Assembly (NCBI GenBank): GCA_019307645.1 | Contig: JAFDJF010000118.1 | Coordinates: 1 to 7,051 of the forward strand | Origin: Deltaproteobacteria bacterium | GTDB taxonomy: Bacteria > Desulfobacterota > DSM-4660 > Desulfatiglandales > Desulfatiglandaceae | Direction of reading: 5' to 3' | DNA: 7,051 nt | In this document: positions 1-5,910 of the stretch, piece after piece | Numbering within the stretch: position 1 is the stretch's first letter | Layout: each line of letters starts with the position of its first letter | Notes under the pieces: model-generated | Told to the model about the DNA's origin: nothing | Databases searched by the model: none | What the model saw: only the letters and a program-made list of their open reading frames with translations | Made by a program: the position numbers and the translations under genes

Positions 1-1
1 A

Positions 2-307
2 GTTCTAAGGGCTCCACAACAAAAAAGAGCATTGTCAAAACCAGCCACGATTAAAAAGCAATTTTTCATTCATGCGCCTGAAGCAACATCGGTCAGAATT
101 GCCGGAAGCTTCTCCAACTGGATTCCAACCGACGATTTTTCGATGGAGCGTATGGAAGATGGGACATGGACAAAGACCATCGCCCTTGCGCCAGGCAAAT
201 ACCAGTATAAATTTGTTGTAGATGACATGTGGGTTGAAGACCAGGATAATCCAAACTCCGTAGAAAGTCCTTTTGGAGGCAAGAACTCATTCATAGAAGT
301 ACACTGA
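2..307 (+). CDS. Small stand-alone CBM48/AMPK-type glycogen-binding protein (5' end beyond window)
   Basis: This is a single carbohydrate-binding module of the CBM48 / AMPK-beta glycogen-binding type, with no catalytic domain. From the TTG at 32 the protein has 91 residues, and nearly all of it is the module: an APEATSVRIAGSFSNW strand-turn-strand near residues 15-30, a DGTW turn, then GKYQYKFVVDDMWVEDQDNP, the usual beta-sandwich core with the sugar-stacking tryptophans and the closing D-x-x-NP. It ends just after this in IEVH. The frame is open to the left edge, and the TTG at 32 has no well-spaced Shine-Dalgarno, so the real start is probably upstream and the entry is marked partial. The gene lies 33 nt before the glycogen synthase gene on the same strand, so an operon is likely. 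Family knowledge suggests it binds glycogen or starch chains in the cytoplasm, perhaps to bring enzymes to the polymer; this role is inferred. Confidence 0.85.
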   Translation, partial: VLRAPQQKRALSKPATIKKQFFIHAPEATSVRIAGSFSNWIPTDDFSMERMEDGTWTKTIALAPGKYQYKFVVDDMWVEDQDNPNSVESPFGGKNSFIEVH

Positions 308-340
308 GTTGTTCCTCCCAGATGGAAAAGGAGTTCTGCC

Positions 341-2056
341 ATGAACAATACTCCGGGCAACCCCCGCATTCTTATTGTAACCCCGGAAGTCACGTATCTG
401 CCTGAGGGGATGGGTAACCCAGCAGAGAGTTTCTCAGCCAAGGCAGGAGGGCTTGCCGATGTCTCGGCGGCTCTGATCAGCGCCCTATTCGAGCAAGGTG
501 CGGATGTTCATGTGGCCCTTCCGGATTATCGCACTATCTTCGATGCCCATTTCATGCCCCTGATAACAAAAGAGTTGAACACCATCAGGTGCAGAATGCC
601 TGAGGAAAGGATTCACCTTGCCGAAGACAGGGTCTTTTTCTACGTGCGCCGTGTCTACTCCAGTTATGGGTGTGAAAACGCCAAGATTGCCCTTGCCTTC
701 CAGCGTGAGGTAATCAACAACATTGTCCCGCATGTGAGGCCTGATCTCATCCACTGCAATGACTGGATGACCGGTCTGATTCCTGCCATGGCAAGGCAGT
801 TGGATATCCCCTGCCTTTTTACAGTGCACAACATCCACACCGTAAAAAGCCACATGGCATACATCGAGGACAGGGGAATCGATGCCGCATCATTCTGGAA
901 GCATCTTTTTTTCGAGCATATGCCAATAAACTACGAGGAGGCCCGGGATACAAATCCCGTGGACTTCCTTGCAAGCGGCATCTTTGCCGCCCACTTTGTC
1001 AATACCGTAAGCCCGACCTTCCTGAGGGAGATGGTTGACGGCCGCCACGGCTTTGTTGGGGCGCATCTGAGGCAGGAACTTGCCCACAAAATGGAGGCAG
1101 GATGCGCTGTGGGGATACTTAATGCCCCGGATCCCTCTTTTGACACAATCACAGACGAGAATCTTGCATGTCGGTATGGCCCCGAAAACCACGTTAAAGG
1201 GAAACAGAAAAACAAGCTTACCCTCCAGAAAACCCTGGGCCTGATCCAGGATGAACGGGCGCCCCTCTTCTTCTGGCCTTCCCGCCTTGATACGGTTCAA
1301 AAAGGTTGCCAGCTGCTGGCAGAAATTCTTTATAATATTGTTTCACGCCACTGGGAGCAGAATCTGGAGATCGTTTTTGTGGCCAGTGGGGAGTTTCAGA
1401 AACATTTCAAAGAAATTGTGCAATTCCATCAGTTGTTTGACCGGGTCGCCTTACGCGACTTCGATGAGGCCATGGCCTGTTTGGCATACGGGGCCTCAGA
1501 TTTTGTACTGATGCCGTCGGCTTTTGAACCGTGCGGGTTGCCGCAGATGATCGGTCCCATCTATGGGGCACTTCCGGTTGCACACGATACCGGAGGAATT
1601 CACGATACAATTGAGCACATGGACGTGAATAAAAAAACCGGCAACGGCTTCCTGTTTGAAACTTTCGATTCCAATGGTCTTTTCTGGGCCATCGAACAGG
1701 CCATGCTTTTTCACAATCTTCCCGAAAAGGTAAGGGCACCGCAGATCCAACGGATAATGAAACAGAGTGCTGCCGCTTTCAGTTATACGCGCACGGCTCG
1801 TCAGTACATTGATCTCTACGAAAAAATGCTGCAGCGCCCTCTCATTACCGCTGAAATGCCTGTGGCCATGGCCGAACATCCTAAAAATATTTACCGGATT
1901 GGAAGCCAGGGTGCGACCATGGTTTTGAATCTCAGCGAAAAAAAAGAAACAGCCAAATCATTTCCGCCCCTGCTGCACGGAACCGGCGGAGACGCGTACC
2001 GGCCTGACAACCATTGCACTTCTACCAAGCCACTCCCGATACATCCTCCGACTTGA
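341..2056 (+). CDS. glgA: Glycogen/starch synthase, GT5 family (GlgA-like), long form
   Basis: The product is a cytoplasmic glycosyltransferase of family GT5, which adds glucose from a nucleotide sugar (normally ADP-glucose in bacteria) to the growing end of glycogen. The 571 residues show the two Rossmann-like domains of a GT-B fold. The N-terminal domain has the donor-binding loop AKAGGLADV (Lys34, matching KTGGL of GlgA), then HCNDWMTGL (139-145), TVHNIH (161-166) and NTVSP (221-225). The C-terminal domain has SRLDTVQKG (314-322; Arg315, Lys321) and FEPCGLPQ (395-402) with the conserved Glu396, followed by DTGGIHDT. A good Shine-Dalgarno, AAGGAG at 328-333, sits 7 nt before the ATG. Oddities are KAGG instead of KTGG, one extra residue between Arg315 and Lys321 compared with the E. 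coli RLTSQK pattern, NAPD where GlgA usually reads NGID, and about 60-70 extra residues after the usual end of the family (near 500). The family is certain; donor choice (ADP- or UDP-glucose) cannot be read here. Confidence 0.9.
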   Translation: MNNTPGNPRILIVTPEVTYLPEGMGNPAESFSAKAGGLADVSAALISALFEQGADVHVALPDYRTIFDAHFMPLITKELNTIRCRMPEERIHLAEDRVFFYVRRVYSSYGCENAKIALAFQREVINNIVPHVRPDLIHCNDWMTGLIPAMARQLDIPCLFTVHNIHTVKSHMAYIEDRGIDAASFWKHLFFEHMPINYEEARDTNPVDFLASGIFAAHFVNTVSPTFLREMVDGRHGFVGAHLRQELAHKMEAGCAVGILNAPDPSFDTITDENLACRYGPENHVKGKQKNKLTLQKTLGLIQDERAPLFFWPSRLDTVQKGCQLLAEILYNIVSRHWEQNLEIVFVASGEFQKHFKEIVQFHQLFDRVALRDFDEAMACLAYGASDFVLMPSAFEPCGLPQMIGPIYGALPVAHDTGGIHDTIEHMDVNKKTGNGFLFETFDSNGLFWAIEQAMLFHNLPEKVRAPQIQRIMKQSAAAFSYTRTARQYIDLYEKMLQRPLITAEMPVAMAEHPKNIYRIGSQGATMVLNLSEKKETAKSFPPLLHGTGGDAYRPDNHCTSTKPLPIHPPT

Positions 2057-2310
2057 CCTGCTGATCTTAAATTCTTCAAGGCATCAGCCAGTAACAGTTC
2101 AGAACACTGCAATACACTGATTTTATTGATCTTTCCGAAAATGCTCCATAATTTTCAAGTTTCCGTCTCTGTATGGACACCGGTTAAACTTGACACACAA
2201 TTGTCAATCCGTATACTCTCGCACCGAAATTACCACTCTCGGATTTCTCAGATTGAATTTTTGCTATGACCGTGCCATTCTATGGCAGGCCCTTAAAAAA
2301 ACAAACTGCA
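2057..2310. other. Gene-poor spacer downstream of the glycogen synthase gene
   Basis: No convincing gene is visible here. There is no clear Rho-independent terminator after the synthase stop codon: the short inverted repeat gctgat / atcagc near 2069-2097 has no following T-run. The stretch contains the promoter-like sequence at 2190-2217 and a 6-bp hairpin (tgccat 2273-2278 / atggca 2282-2287). The only ATG frames are very short and lack a ribosome binding site. A small RNA reading right from the promoter cannot be excluded. Confidence 0.5.
2190..2217 (+). promoter_or_regulatory. Sigma70-like promoter with an overlapping palindrome, no nearby gene
   Basis: TTGACA (2190-2195) is separated by 16 nt from TATACT (2212-2217), close to the sigma70 consensus. 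The -35 box is also the left half of an inverted repeat, TTGACA-N6-TGTCAA (2190-2207), which could be an operator. The next start codon on this strand with a good ribosome binding site is at 2624, about 400 nt away and beyond the foldback repeat. The site may drive that gene with a long leader, an unseen small RNA, or nothing. Confidence 0.5.
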
Positions 2311-2499
2311 CCTTAGGGCTCGCGTAAAAATAACTTCACATTTTGGCATCTCATCTTCAAGTCATTTTTGGCAGATTTTGAAGAGCAAAAACCTTGAAAT
2401 AGTCCACTATTACTGCGTCTTTTGCTCTTCAATATCTACCAAACCTAACCTAAATCTGAGCGCCAAAAATGTGAATTTATTTTTGCGCGAACCCTTAGG
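2311..2499. repeat. Foldback (MITE-like) inverted-repeat element, about 189 bp
   Basis: The element folds into a long imperfect hairpin. The outer arms are 2316-2347 and 2462-2494: the reverse complement of the right arm matches the left at 29 of 32 positions with one extra T. The pairing extends outward through 2311-2315 / 2495-2499 with one mismatch. The inner arms are 2370-2390 and 2420-2440, pairing 19 of 21. The segments between (2348-2369 and 2441-2461) pair only loosely, and the tip around 2398-2411 is a small palindrome (aatagt/actatt). There is no open reading frame for a transposase. A non-autonomous transposable element is the best reading; a structured regulatory RNA is the alternative. 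A related half-copy is at 5768-5831. Confidence 0.75.
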
Positions 2500-2510
2500 G
2501 CTCGCGTAAA
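2493..2510. repeat. 18-bp direct repeat of the foldback element's left end
   Basis: The 18 bases ccttagggctcgcgtaaa at 2493-2510 are identical to 2311-2328, the left end of the foldback element, in the same orientation. The two copies diverge immediately afterwards. The sequence contains the element's own end, so it is more likely the remnant of a second adjacent element, or a recombination product, than a simple target-site duplication. Confidence 0.7.
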
Positions 2511-2612
2511 TTCTTGCTTTCAGCCCAGGAACGGCATCAGTTGTGACCAACGAAAAACGGGGACACGAAAAAACAGGCACAAAGGATGTCAGGCAAACCA
2601 TTTTAGGAAAAA

Positions 2613-2617
2613 GGGGG
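2613..2617 (+). promoter_or_regulatory. Ribosome binding site fixing the ATG start at 2624
   Basis: A G-rich Shine-Dalgarno (AAGGGGG, core 2613-2617) lies 6 nt before the ATG at 2624. The frame stays open upstream to a GTG at 2543, but that codon has no such site and the extra 27 residues are polar and look non-coding. The ATG is therefore preferred. Confidence 0.7.
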
Positions 2618-2623
2618 ATAACA

Positions 2624-3184
2624 ATGGAAGAACTAAAAGACTACAGCGGCCCATTTATCAGGAACATCAAATACGAGCAATTTTCCAAAGAAGCGCTGGT
2701 GAAATTGCTCCAGGCATACTGCAAGGAATTGCTGACCATAGATGCTTACTGGCAGGAGCAGATGCGCAAAAAAGTCAGCGATGATGCTTCTCGAGAATGC
2801 CTGCTGGAAAACTGGTGCAGAATAGGCAGGCATGAGATGAAGTGGACCATGGACGCGCTGAACATCCAGGGCAGCGATGTTGAGGCCTATGTAAAAGCAA
2901 ATCAGGTGCTCCCTTCCTTTGCCCAGGGCGTATATGACTATGACTGGGATTTAAAGAATAAAAATCATGCTGTTCTCACGGTTCGCCATTGTCCCGCCTT
3001 AGCCTCATTGGAAAAACGTGACCCTGAGAGGATTAAATGGATGTGTCGCGTGTTGGAACACGAGGCCATGAAGGCGTACATGGCTGCCGTCAACCCCAAA
3101 ATGGCAGTGAAGCCCTTGAAACAGGCCCCGCGCAAGAGCCCGGATGAGATTGCCTGTCAATGGGAATTCACGATGGAACAATGA
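2624..3184 (+). CDS. DUF6125-like conserved protein, possible relative of ATC-hydrolase-type proteins
   Basis: This 186-residue soluble protein has no signal peptide or membrane segment. It resembles the DUF6125 group of anaerobic bacteria, recognised from memory by the start MEELKDYSG, the helix LVKLLQAYCKELLTIDAYW (27-43) and LENWCRIGRHEMKWTMDALNI (61-81). The C-terminal half carries RHCPALASLEK (121-131), a second cysteine in MCRVLE (Cys141) and a third in ACQWEF (Cys178). This H-C-P ... C ... C-x-W-E-F pattern is reminiscent of the L-2-amino-thiazoline-4-carboxylic acid hydrolase family, and the cysteines and His122 may bind a metal or act in catalysis; that is inference. The start was chosen for the ribosome binding site at 2613-2617. 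The CoA-transferase gene follows on the same strand after 194 nt holding a palindromic repeat, so cotranscription is possible but not assured. The function is unknown. Confidence 0.75.
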   Translation: MEELKDYSGPFIRNIKYEQFSKEALVKLLQAYCKELLTIDAYWQEQMRKKVSDDASRECLLENWCRIGRHEMKWTMDALNIQGSDVEAYVKANQVLPSFAQGVYDYDWDLKNKNHAVLTVRHCPALASLEKRDPERIKWMCRVLEHEAMKAYMAAVNPKMAVKPLKQAPRKSPDEIACQWEFTMEQ

Positions 3185-3208
3185 ACTGTTAACCCGACAG
3201 CAAATTAT

Positions 3209-3313
3209 GTCATTCCGGCCGAAGCGTAGCGGAAAGCCGGAATCCAGAAACGCATTGAAAAAAACTGGATTCCCGCTCCCTGATCAGGTCGAGGACATGG
3301 TTGCTGGAATGAC
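3209..3313. repeat. REP/MITE-like palindromic repeat (gtcattcc ... ggaatgac type)
   Basis: The repeat is bounded by inverted ends gtcattcc (3209-3216) and ggaatgac (3306-3313). Inside is a second inverted repeat, agccggaatccag (3235-3247) against ctggattcccgct (3265-3277), pairing 12 of 13 around a 17-nt loop. The layout, with a GTCATTCC end and a GGAATCCAG/CTGGATTCC core, is a dispersed repeat type commonly met between genes in proteobacterial genomes, as recalled from general knowledge. It encodes nothing convincing; its hairpin could affect RNA stability between the two flanking genes. It has no T-run and so is not a classical terminator. Confidence 0.75.
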
Positions 3314-3378
3314 GACACACAACTCGGTTCAGTAAGAACGGAATGGATTTCATATGGAAAAGCTGAGGGAGATTATAC

Positions 3379-4614
3379 ATGCCGAACCACGGAACAGAAC
3401 ATCAGGATAAACCCGGGCCGCTTGAGGGGATTAAGGTTGTTGAGTACGGGGTGTTTCATGCCGGTCCCGGGTGCAGCGCCATAATGGGTGATCTTGGGGC
3501 AGATGTCATTAAAGTAGAGTCGGGCATCGGAGATCCTGAGCGGTACTGGACCAATGTGGCCGGGATGGATCTGGCGTTTGAAAACGGGGCCGGCGCCATG
3601 TTCGAGGCTACAAATCGAAACAAAAAAGGCATCTACCTCGATATTGAGAACAGCAAAGGGCGTAAGATCTTTAATCGTCTGGTGAAAGACGCAGATGTGT
3701 TTCTCACCAATCTGCGTAAGAGTACCAAATCAGCGCTGAGTATTGACTATCCGGCCATCTTCCGGATAAACCCGAAAATTATCCATGCCAATGTCTCGGG
3801 CTACGGTCCTGAGGGGCCCCTGAGCGATGTCGGGGCCTTTGATTCCATGGGGCAGGCCAGCACCGGAATGATGTTTGTGACCGCCACACCAGAGCCGGTG
3901 ATTTTGCGTCTAGGCATCCTGGACCAGGCCACGGCCATTGCGGCAAGCCACGCTGTGATGACCGCCCTGTTCGTGAGGGAACGGACAGGGATTGGTCAGG
4001 AGGTCCACGTCTCCCTCTACGGTACGGCGCTCTGGCTGCAGCAACTCAATGTGATGATTTCAAACACCCTTTCCATTGATCCCTGCGGACCGATTTCCCG
4101 GGATGAGCATTCTCCTTTGCGCAACATATTCCGTTGCAGGGACGACAGGTGGATCATGGGGACCCATCACCCTGAAGAAAAGTACTGGGCCACATTCTGC
4201 AAAGTCACGGGTAAGTCCAAATTTATTGACGACCCACACTTTACAACCGATGCCGCAGGTCCTGCCAATTTTTCAGAGCTGATACCCATTTTTGATGAAG
4301 TGTTTTCCACAAAGACACGGGATGAGTGGATGGACATTTTTTATAAACACAAGCTCATGTTCTGTGCGGTAAAAACAATTCAGGAGGTTGAAACCGATCC
4401 ACAGGCTCTTGCCAACAAATATATTGTTCCATTTGACCACCCTGTTCACGGCAGGCTGAATATTCCAGGATATCCCGCGCATTTCAGCGCATGCTCAGCA
4501 GGTCCCCGGTCCCATGCCCCTGCACTCGGCGAACATACAAACCAGGTATTAAATGAGATAGGATTTTCCGATGAGGAGATTGACGAGTTGAGAAAGGAGG
4601 GTGTTGTAAAGTAG
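3379..4614 (+). CDS. Family III CoA-transferase (CaiB/BaiF family)
   Basis: The enzyme moves coenzyme A between carboxylic acids (some relatives are racemases) and is cytoplasmic. At 411 residues it has the normal family length. The N-terminal Rossmann part reads LEGIKVVEYGVFHAGP (15-30) and GDLGADVIKVE (37-47), with the CoA-binding NRNKKGIYLDI near 79-89. The family block SGYGPEGPLSDVGAFD (140-155) and QASTG (159-163) is present. Asp182 in LGILDQATA aligns with the catalytic aspartate of the family (inferred by motif position), followed by RERTGIGQEVHVSLY. The linker and small domain (SPLRNIFRCRDDRWIM and onward) are intact. An AGGGAG Shine-Dalgarno at 3366-3371 lies 7 nt before the ATG. Substrates cannot be predicted: formyl-CoA, carnitine, succinate/aromatic acid and racemase members all share these motifs. 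The upstream DUF6125-like gene may belong to the same pathway. Confidence 0.92.
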   Translation: MPNHGTEHQDKPGPLEGIKVVEYGVFHAGPGCSAIMGDLGADVIKVESGIGDPERYWTNVAGMDLAFENGAGAMFEATNRNKKGIYLDIENSKGRKIFNRLVKDADVFLTNLRKSTKSALSIDYPAIFRINPKIIHANVSGYGPEGPLSDVGAFDSMGQASTGMMFVTATPEPVILRLGILDQATAIAASHAVMTALFVRERTGIGQEVHVSLYGTALWLQQLNVMISNTLSIDPCGPISRDEHSPLRNIFRCRDDRWIMGTHHPEEKYWATFCKVTGKSKFIDDPHFTTDAAGPANFSELIPIFDEVFSTKTRDEWMDIFYKHKLMFCAVKTIQEVETDPQALANKYIVPFDHPVHGRLNIPGYPAHFSACSAGPRSHAPALGEHTNQVLNEIGFSDEEIDELRKEGVVK

Positions 4615-4646
4615 CGCCATAAGATCTGACACAGAAAGGCGCTTTT
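4613..4646 (+). terminator. Candidate Rho-independent terminator overlapping the CoA-transferase stop
   Basis: AGCGCC (4613-4618) pairs perfectly with GGCGCT (4638-4643) around a 19-nt loop and is followed by a short T-run (4643-4646). The left arm begins inside the TAG stop codon. The stem is short and the loop long, so strength is doubtful, but the position is right and a separate promoter for the next gene follows. Confidence 0.45.
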
Positions 4647-4725
4647 CAGAACACTTAGGGAAAAATGAAGGGAATCCGTCATCAGTCGCTAAATTTCGTC
4701 CACAACACGGCGTATTCACTTGAAC

Positions 4726-4754
4726 TTGACACATGAACCCAACTTCCCTATACT
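4726..4754 (+). promoter_or_regulatory. Near-consensus sigma70 promoter for the universal stress protein gene
   Basis: A perfect -35 box TTGACA (4726-4731) is followed by an ideal 17-nt spacer and TATACT (4749-4754), one base from the consensus -10. The start codon is about 70 nt downstream, so a leader of roughly 60 nt is expected. The sequence suggests strong housekeeping transcription; no clear operator is seen. Confidence 0.75.
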
Positions 4755-4810
4755 TCACCATCAAAAAAGCAAGAGCTTATCAGTATCAGTGTGTTAATAT
4801 TTGAAAAATA

Positions 4811-4817
4811 AAGGAGG
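4811..4817 (+). promoter_or_regulatory. Strong Shine-Dalgarno that fixes a TTG start at 4825
   Basis: AAGGAGG (4811-4817) is fully complementary to the 16S rRNA tail and lies 7 nt before the TTG at 4825. An earlier in-frame TTG at 4801 would place this site inside the coding region, so it is rejected as the start. Confidence 0.85.
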
Positions 4818-4824
4818 ACCTGTC

Positions 4825-5754
4825 TTGGAAAAAAGAATTTTGGTCGCCATTGATGATTCTATTCATTCAAAAAAGGCGATTGAATATGCTGTCAAAATGA
4901 GATCAGTTGTCACCGATCTTTCCTACACCCTTTTTAGTGTCCAGCCGACAATTTCAGAATATCTGGTGCATGATTCAAACATCGACGCCAAAGCCAGATC
5001 CGCGCTAAAAGAAGTTGCCGCCAAGAATGAAAATGAATCAAAAGAACTTCTTGAAGGTTTCAAGTCCAAGATGATCGAAAAAGGTGTCGATGAAAAATCG
5101 GTCGATCTGATAACGCAGCCCAGAATCATGGGGGTCGCAAAAGACATCCTTAATTATGCCAGACGCAATCATTATGATGCGATTGTTTTGGGTCGAAGGG
5201 GAATTTCCAGACTGGAAGAAGCATTTACCGGTAGTGTAGCGAATACTGTGATTGAACATGCGAACGTTATCCCTGTCTGGGCCATCGATGGAGAGATGGC
5301 ATCCAATAAGATCATGGTCGCCATTGATGGATCTGAAAGCGCGCTCAACGCAGTGGACCACCTCAGCTTTATAGTGGGAGACAACCCGAACGCTCGATTT
5401 ACTTTGTTGCATATAACGCCAACGCTGAGGGATTATTGTACCATCGAGTTTGACGCAGAGGGGGAAATCGTTGAGGATGTTATAACTTACGGTGACAAAA
5501 AATGCGTAGACAGCTTTTACGTCCACGCCCAGCAGAGATTTAAAGCGGCGGGCATTAGGGAAGACCGGATTGTTATCAGGGAAGTCAAAAGCACGATAAA
5601 TATAGGCAAAACAATTGTCGATGAAGCCAAAAAAGGGAATTTCGGGATTGTGGTTGTCGGCAGGAAAGGTGCAAACGAATCTTTTTTCATGGGAAGCGTT
5701 TCAAGGTATATTATTAATAAAGCATCAGATTGCGCGGTATGGCTCGTCCCCTAA
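4825..5754 (+). CDS. Tandem-domain universal stress protein (two UspA domains)
   Basis: The 309-residue cytoplasmic protein is two UspA alpha/beta domains in tandem. Domain 1 (about 1-150) opens with KRILVAIDDS, the first strand with the nucleotide-contacting Asp10, and has a full ATP-binding signature G-x2-G-x9-G-S (GRRG ... TGS, residues 123-137). Domain 2 (about 160-309) opens with NKIMVAIDGSESA and ends with GRKG ... MGS (279-291), where the spacing is G-x2-G-x7-G-S, two residues shorter than usual. Single-domain Usp proteins are about 140-150 residues, so the length fits a fused pair. Such proteins bind ATP or dimerise and help survival under starvation and other stress; the exact target here is unknown. 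The TTG start is chosen because of the perfect Shine-Dalgarno at 4811-4817. The gene appears monocistronic, with its own promoter at 4726-4754, and converges on the antiporter gene. Confidence 0.92.
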   Translation: MEKRILVAIDDSIHSKKAIEYAVKMRSVVTDLSYTLFSVQPTISEYLVHDSNIDAKARSALKEVAAKNENESKELLEGFKSKMIEKGVDEKSVDLITQPRIMGVAKDILNYARRNHYDAIVLGRRGISRLEEAFTGSVANTVIEHANVIPVWAIDGEMASNKIMVAIDGSESALNAVDHLSFIVGDNPNARFTLLHITPTLRDYCTIEFDAEGEIVEDVITYGDKKCVDSFYVHAQQRFKAAGIREDRIVIREVKSTINIGKTIVDEAKKGNFGIVVVGRKGANESFFMGSVSRYIINKASDCAVWLVP

Positions 5755-5767
5755 CCAGGACTACTGA

Positions 5768-5831
5768 GAGTTCGCGTAAGAACAACCTGGCATTTTGGCT
5801 TTCCATATTCAGATCATCTTTGTCCGATCCT
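5768..5831. repeat. Degenerate half-copy of the foldback element
   Basis: These 64 bases align without gaps to 2316-2379, the left arm of the foldback element, with 46 identities (25 of 32 in the terminal part). The best-kept blocks are tcgcgtaa and cattttggc. No matching right arm is seen, so it is a decayed or truncated relative. It lies between the two convergent genes. Confidence 0.6.
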
Positions 5832-5850
5832 CAACCGCCCCAGTTTATAT

Positions 5851-5890
5851 AAAACGGGCCTCGAAATCCCACCATGGCAGGATTTCGAGG
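5851..5890 (-). terminator. Hairpin terminator between convergent genes, best suited to the minus strand
   Basis: CCTCGAAATCC (5859-5869) and GGATTTCGAGG (5880-5890) form a perfect 11-bp stem around a 10-nt loop. Read on the minus strand the stem is followed by CCCGTTTTATAT, a modest T-run, about 20 nt after the antiporter stop codon. On the plus strand the following bases are C/T-mixed (tcctcccattct), so termination of the stress protein transcript would be weaker, but the hairpin may serve both genes. Confidence 0.65.
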
Positions 5891-5910
5891 TCCTCCCATT
5901 CTGTAAGGGC

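Noticed and set aside
1..20. Possible extra copy of the repeat end (ctaagggctc near 6-15)
   Set aside because: Similarity covers only about ten bases, lacks the cgcgtaa core and lies in an open coding frame.
485..853. Long antisense frames inside the glycogen synthase gene (also near 890-1300 and 1496-1879)
   Set aside because: The plus-strand frame has unmistakable GT5 motifs throughout; the antisense frames show no family features and arise from codon bias.
2268..2318. Possible 16-codon leader peptide starting at the ATG at 2268
   Set aside because: It has no ribosome binding site, no characteristic codon run for attenuation, and ends inside the foldback repeat.
2410..2601. Minus-strand open frame of 63 codons over the right arm of the foldback element
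   Set aside because: It runs through the inverted repeat and has no recognisable motif or ribosome binding site; its length is explained by chance in repeat sequence.
2543..2623. GTG-initiated N-terminal extension of the DUF6125-like protein
   Set aside because: No Shine-Dalgarno precedes the GTG, the added residues look non-coding, and the ATG at 2624 has a well-placed G-rich site and gives the expected N-terminus.
3144..3335. Plus-strand open frame of 63 codons across the end of the DUF6125-like gene and the palindromic repeat
   Set aside because: Its translation is just the repeat read in frame (for example PKRSGKPESRNALKKTGFPLPDQ), a common false call in this repeat type.
5038..5526. 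Antisense open frame of 162 codons within the universal stress protein gene
   Set aside because: It lies opposite clear UspA signatures and has no motif or start signal of its own.
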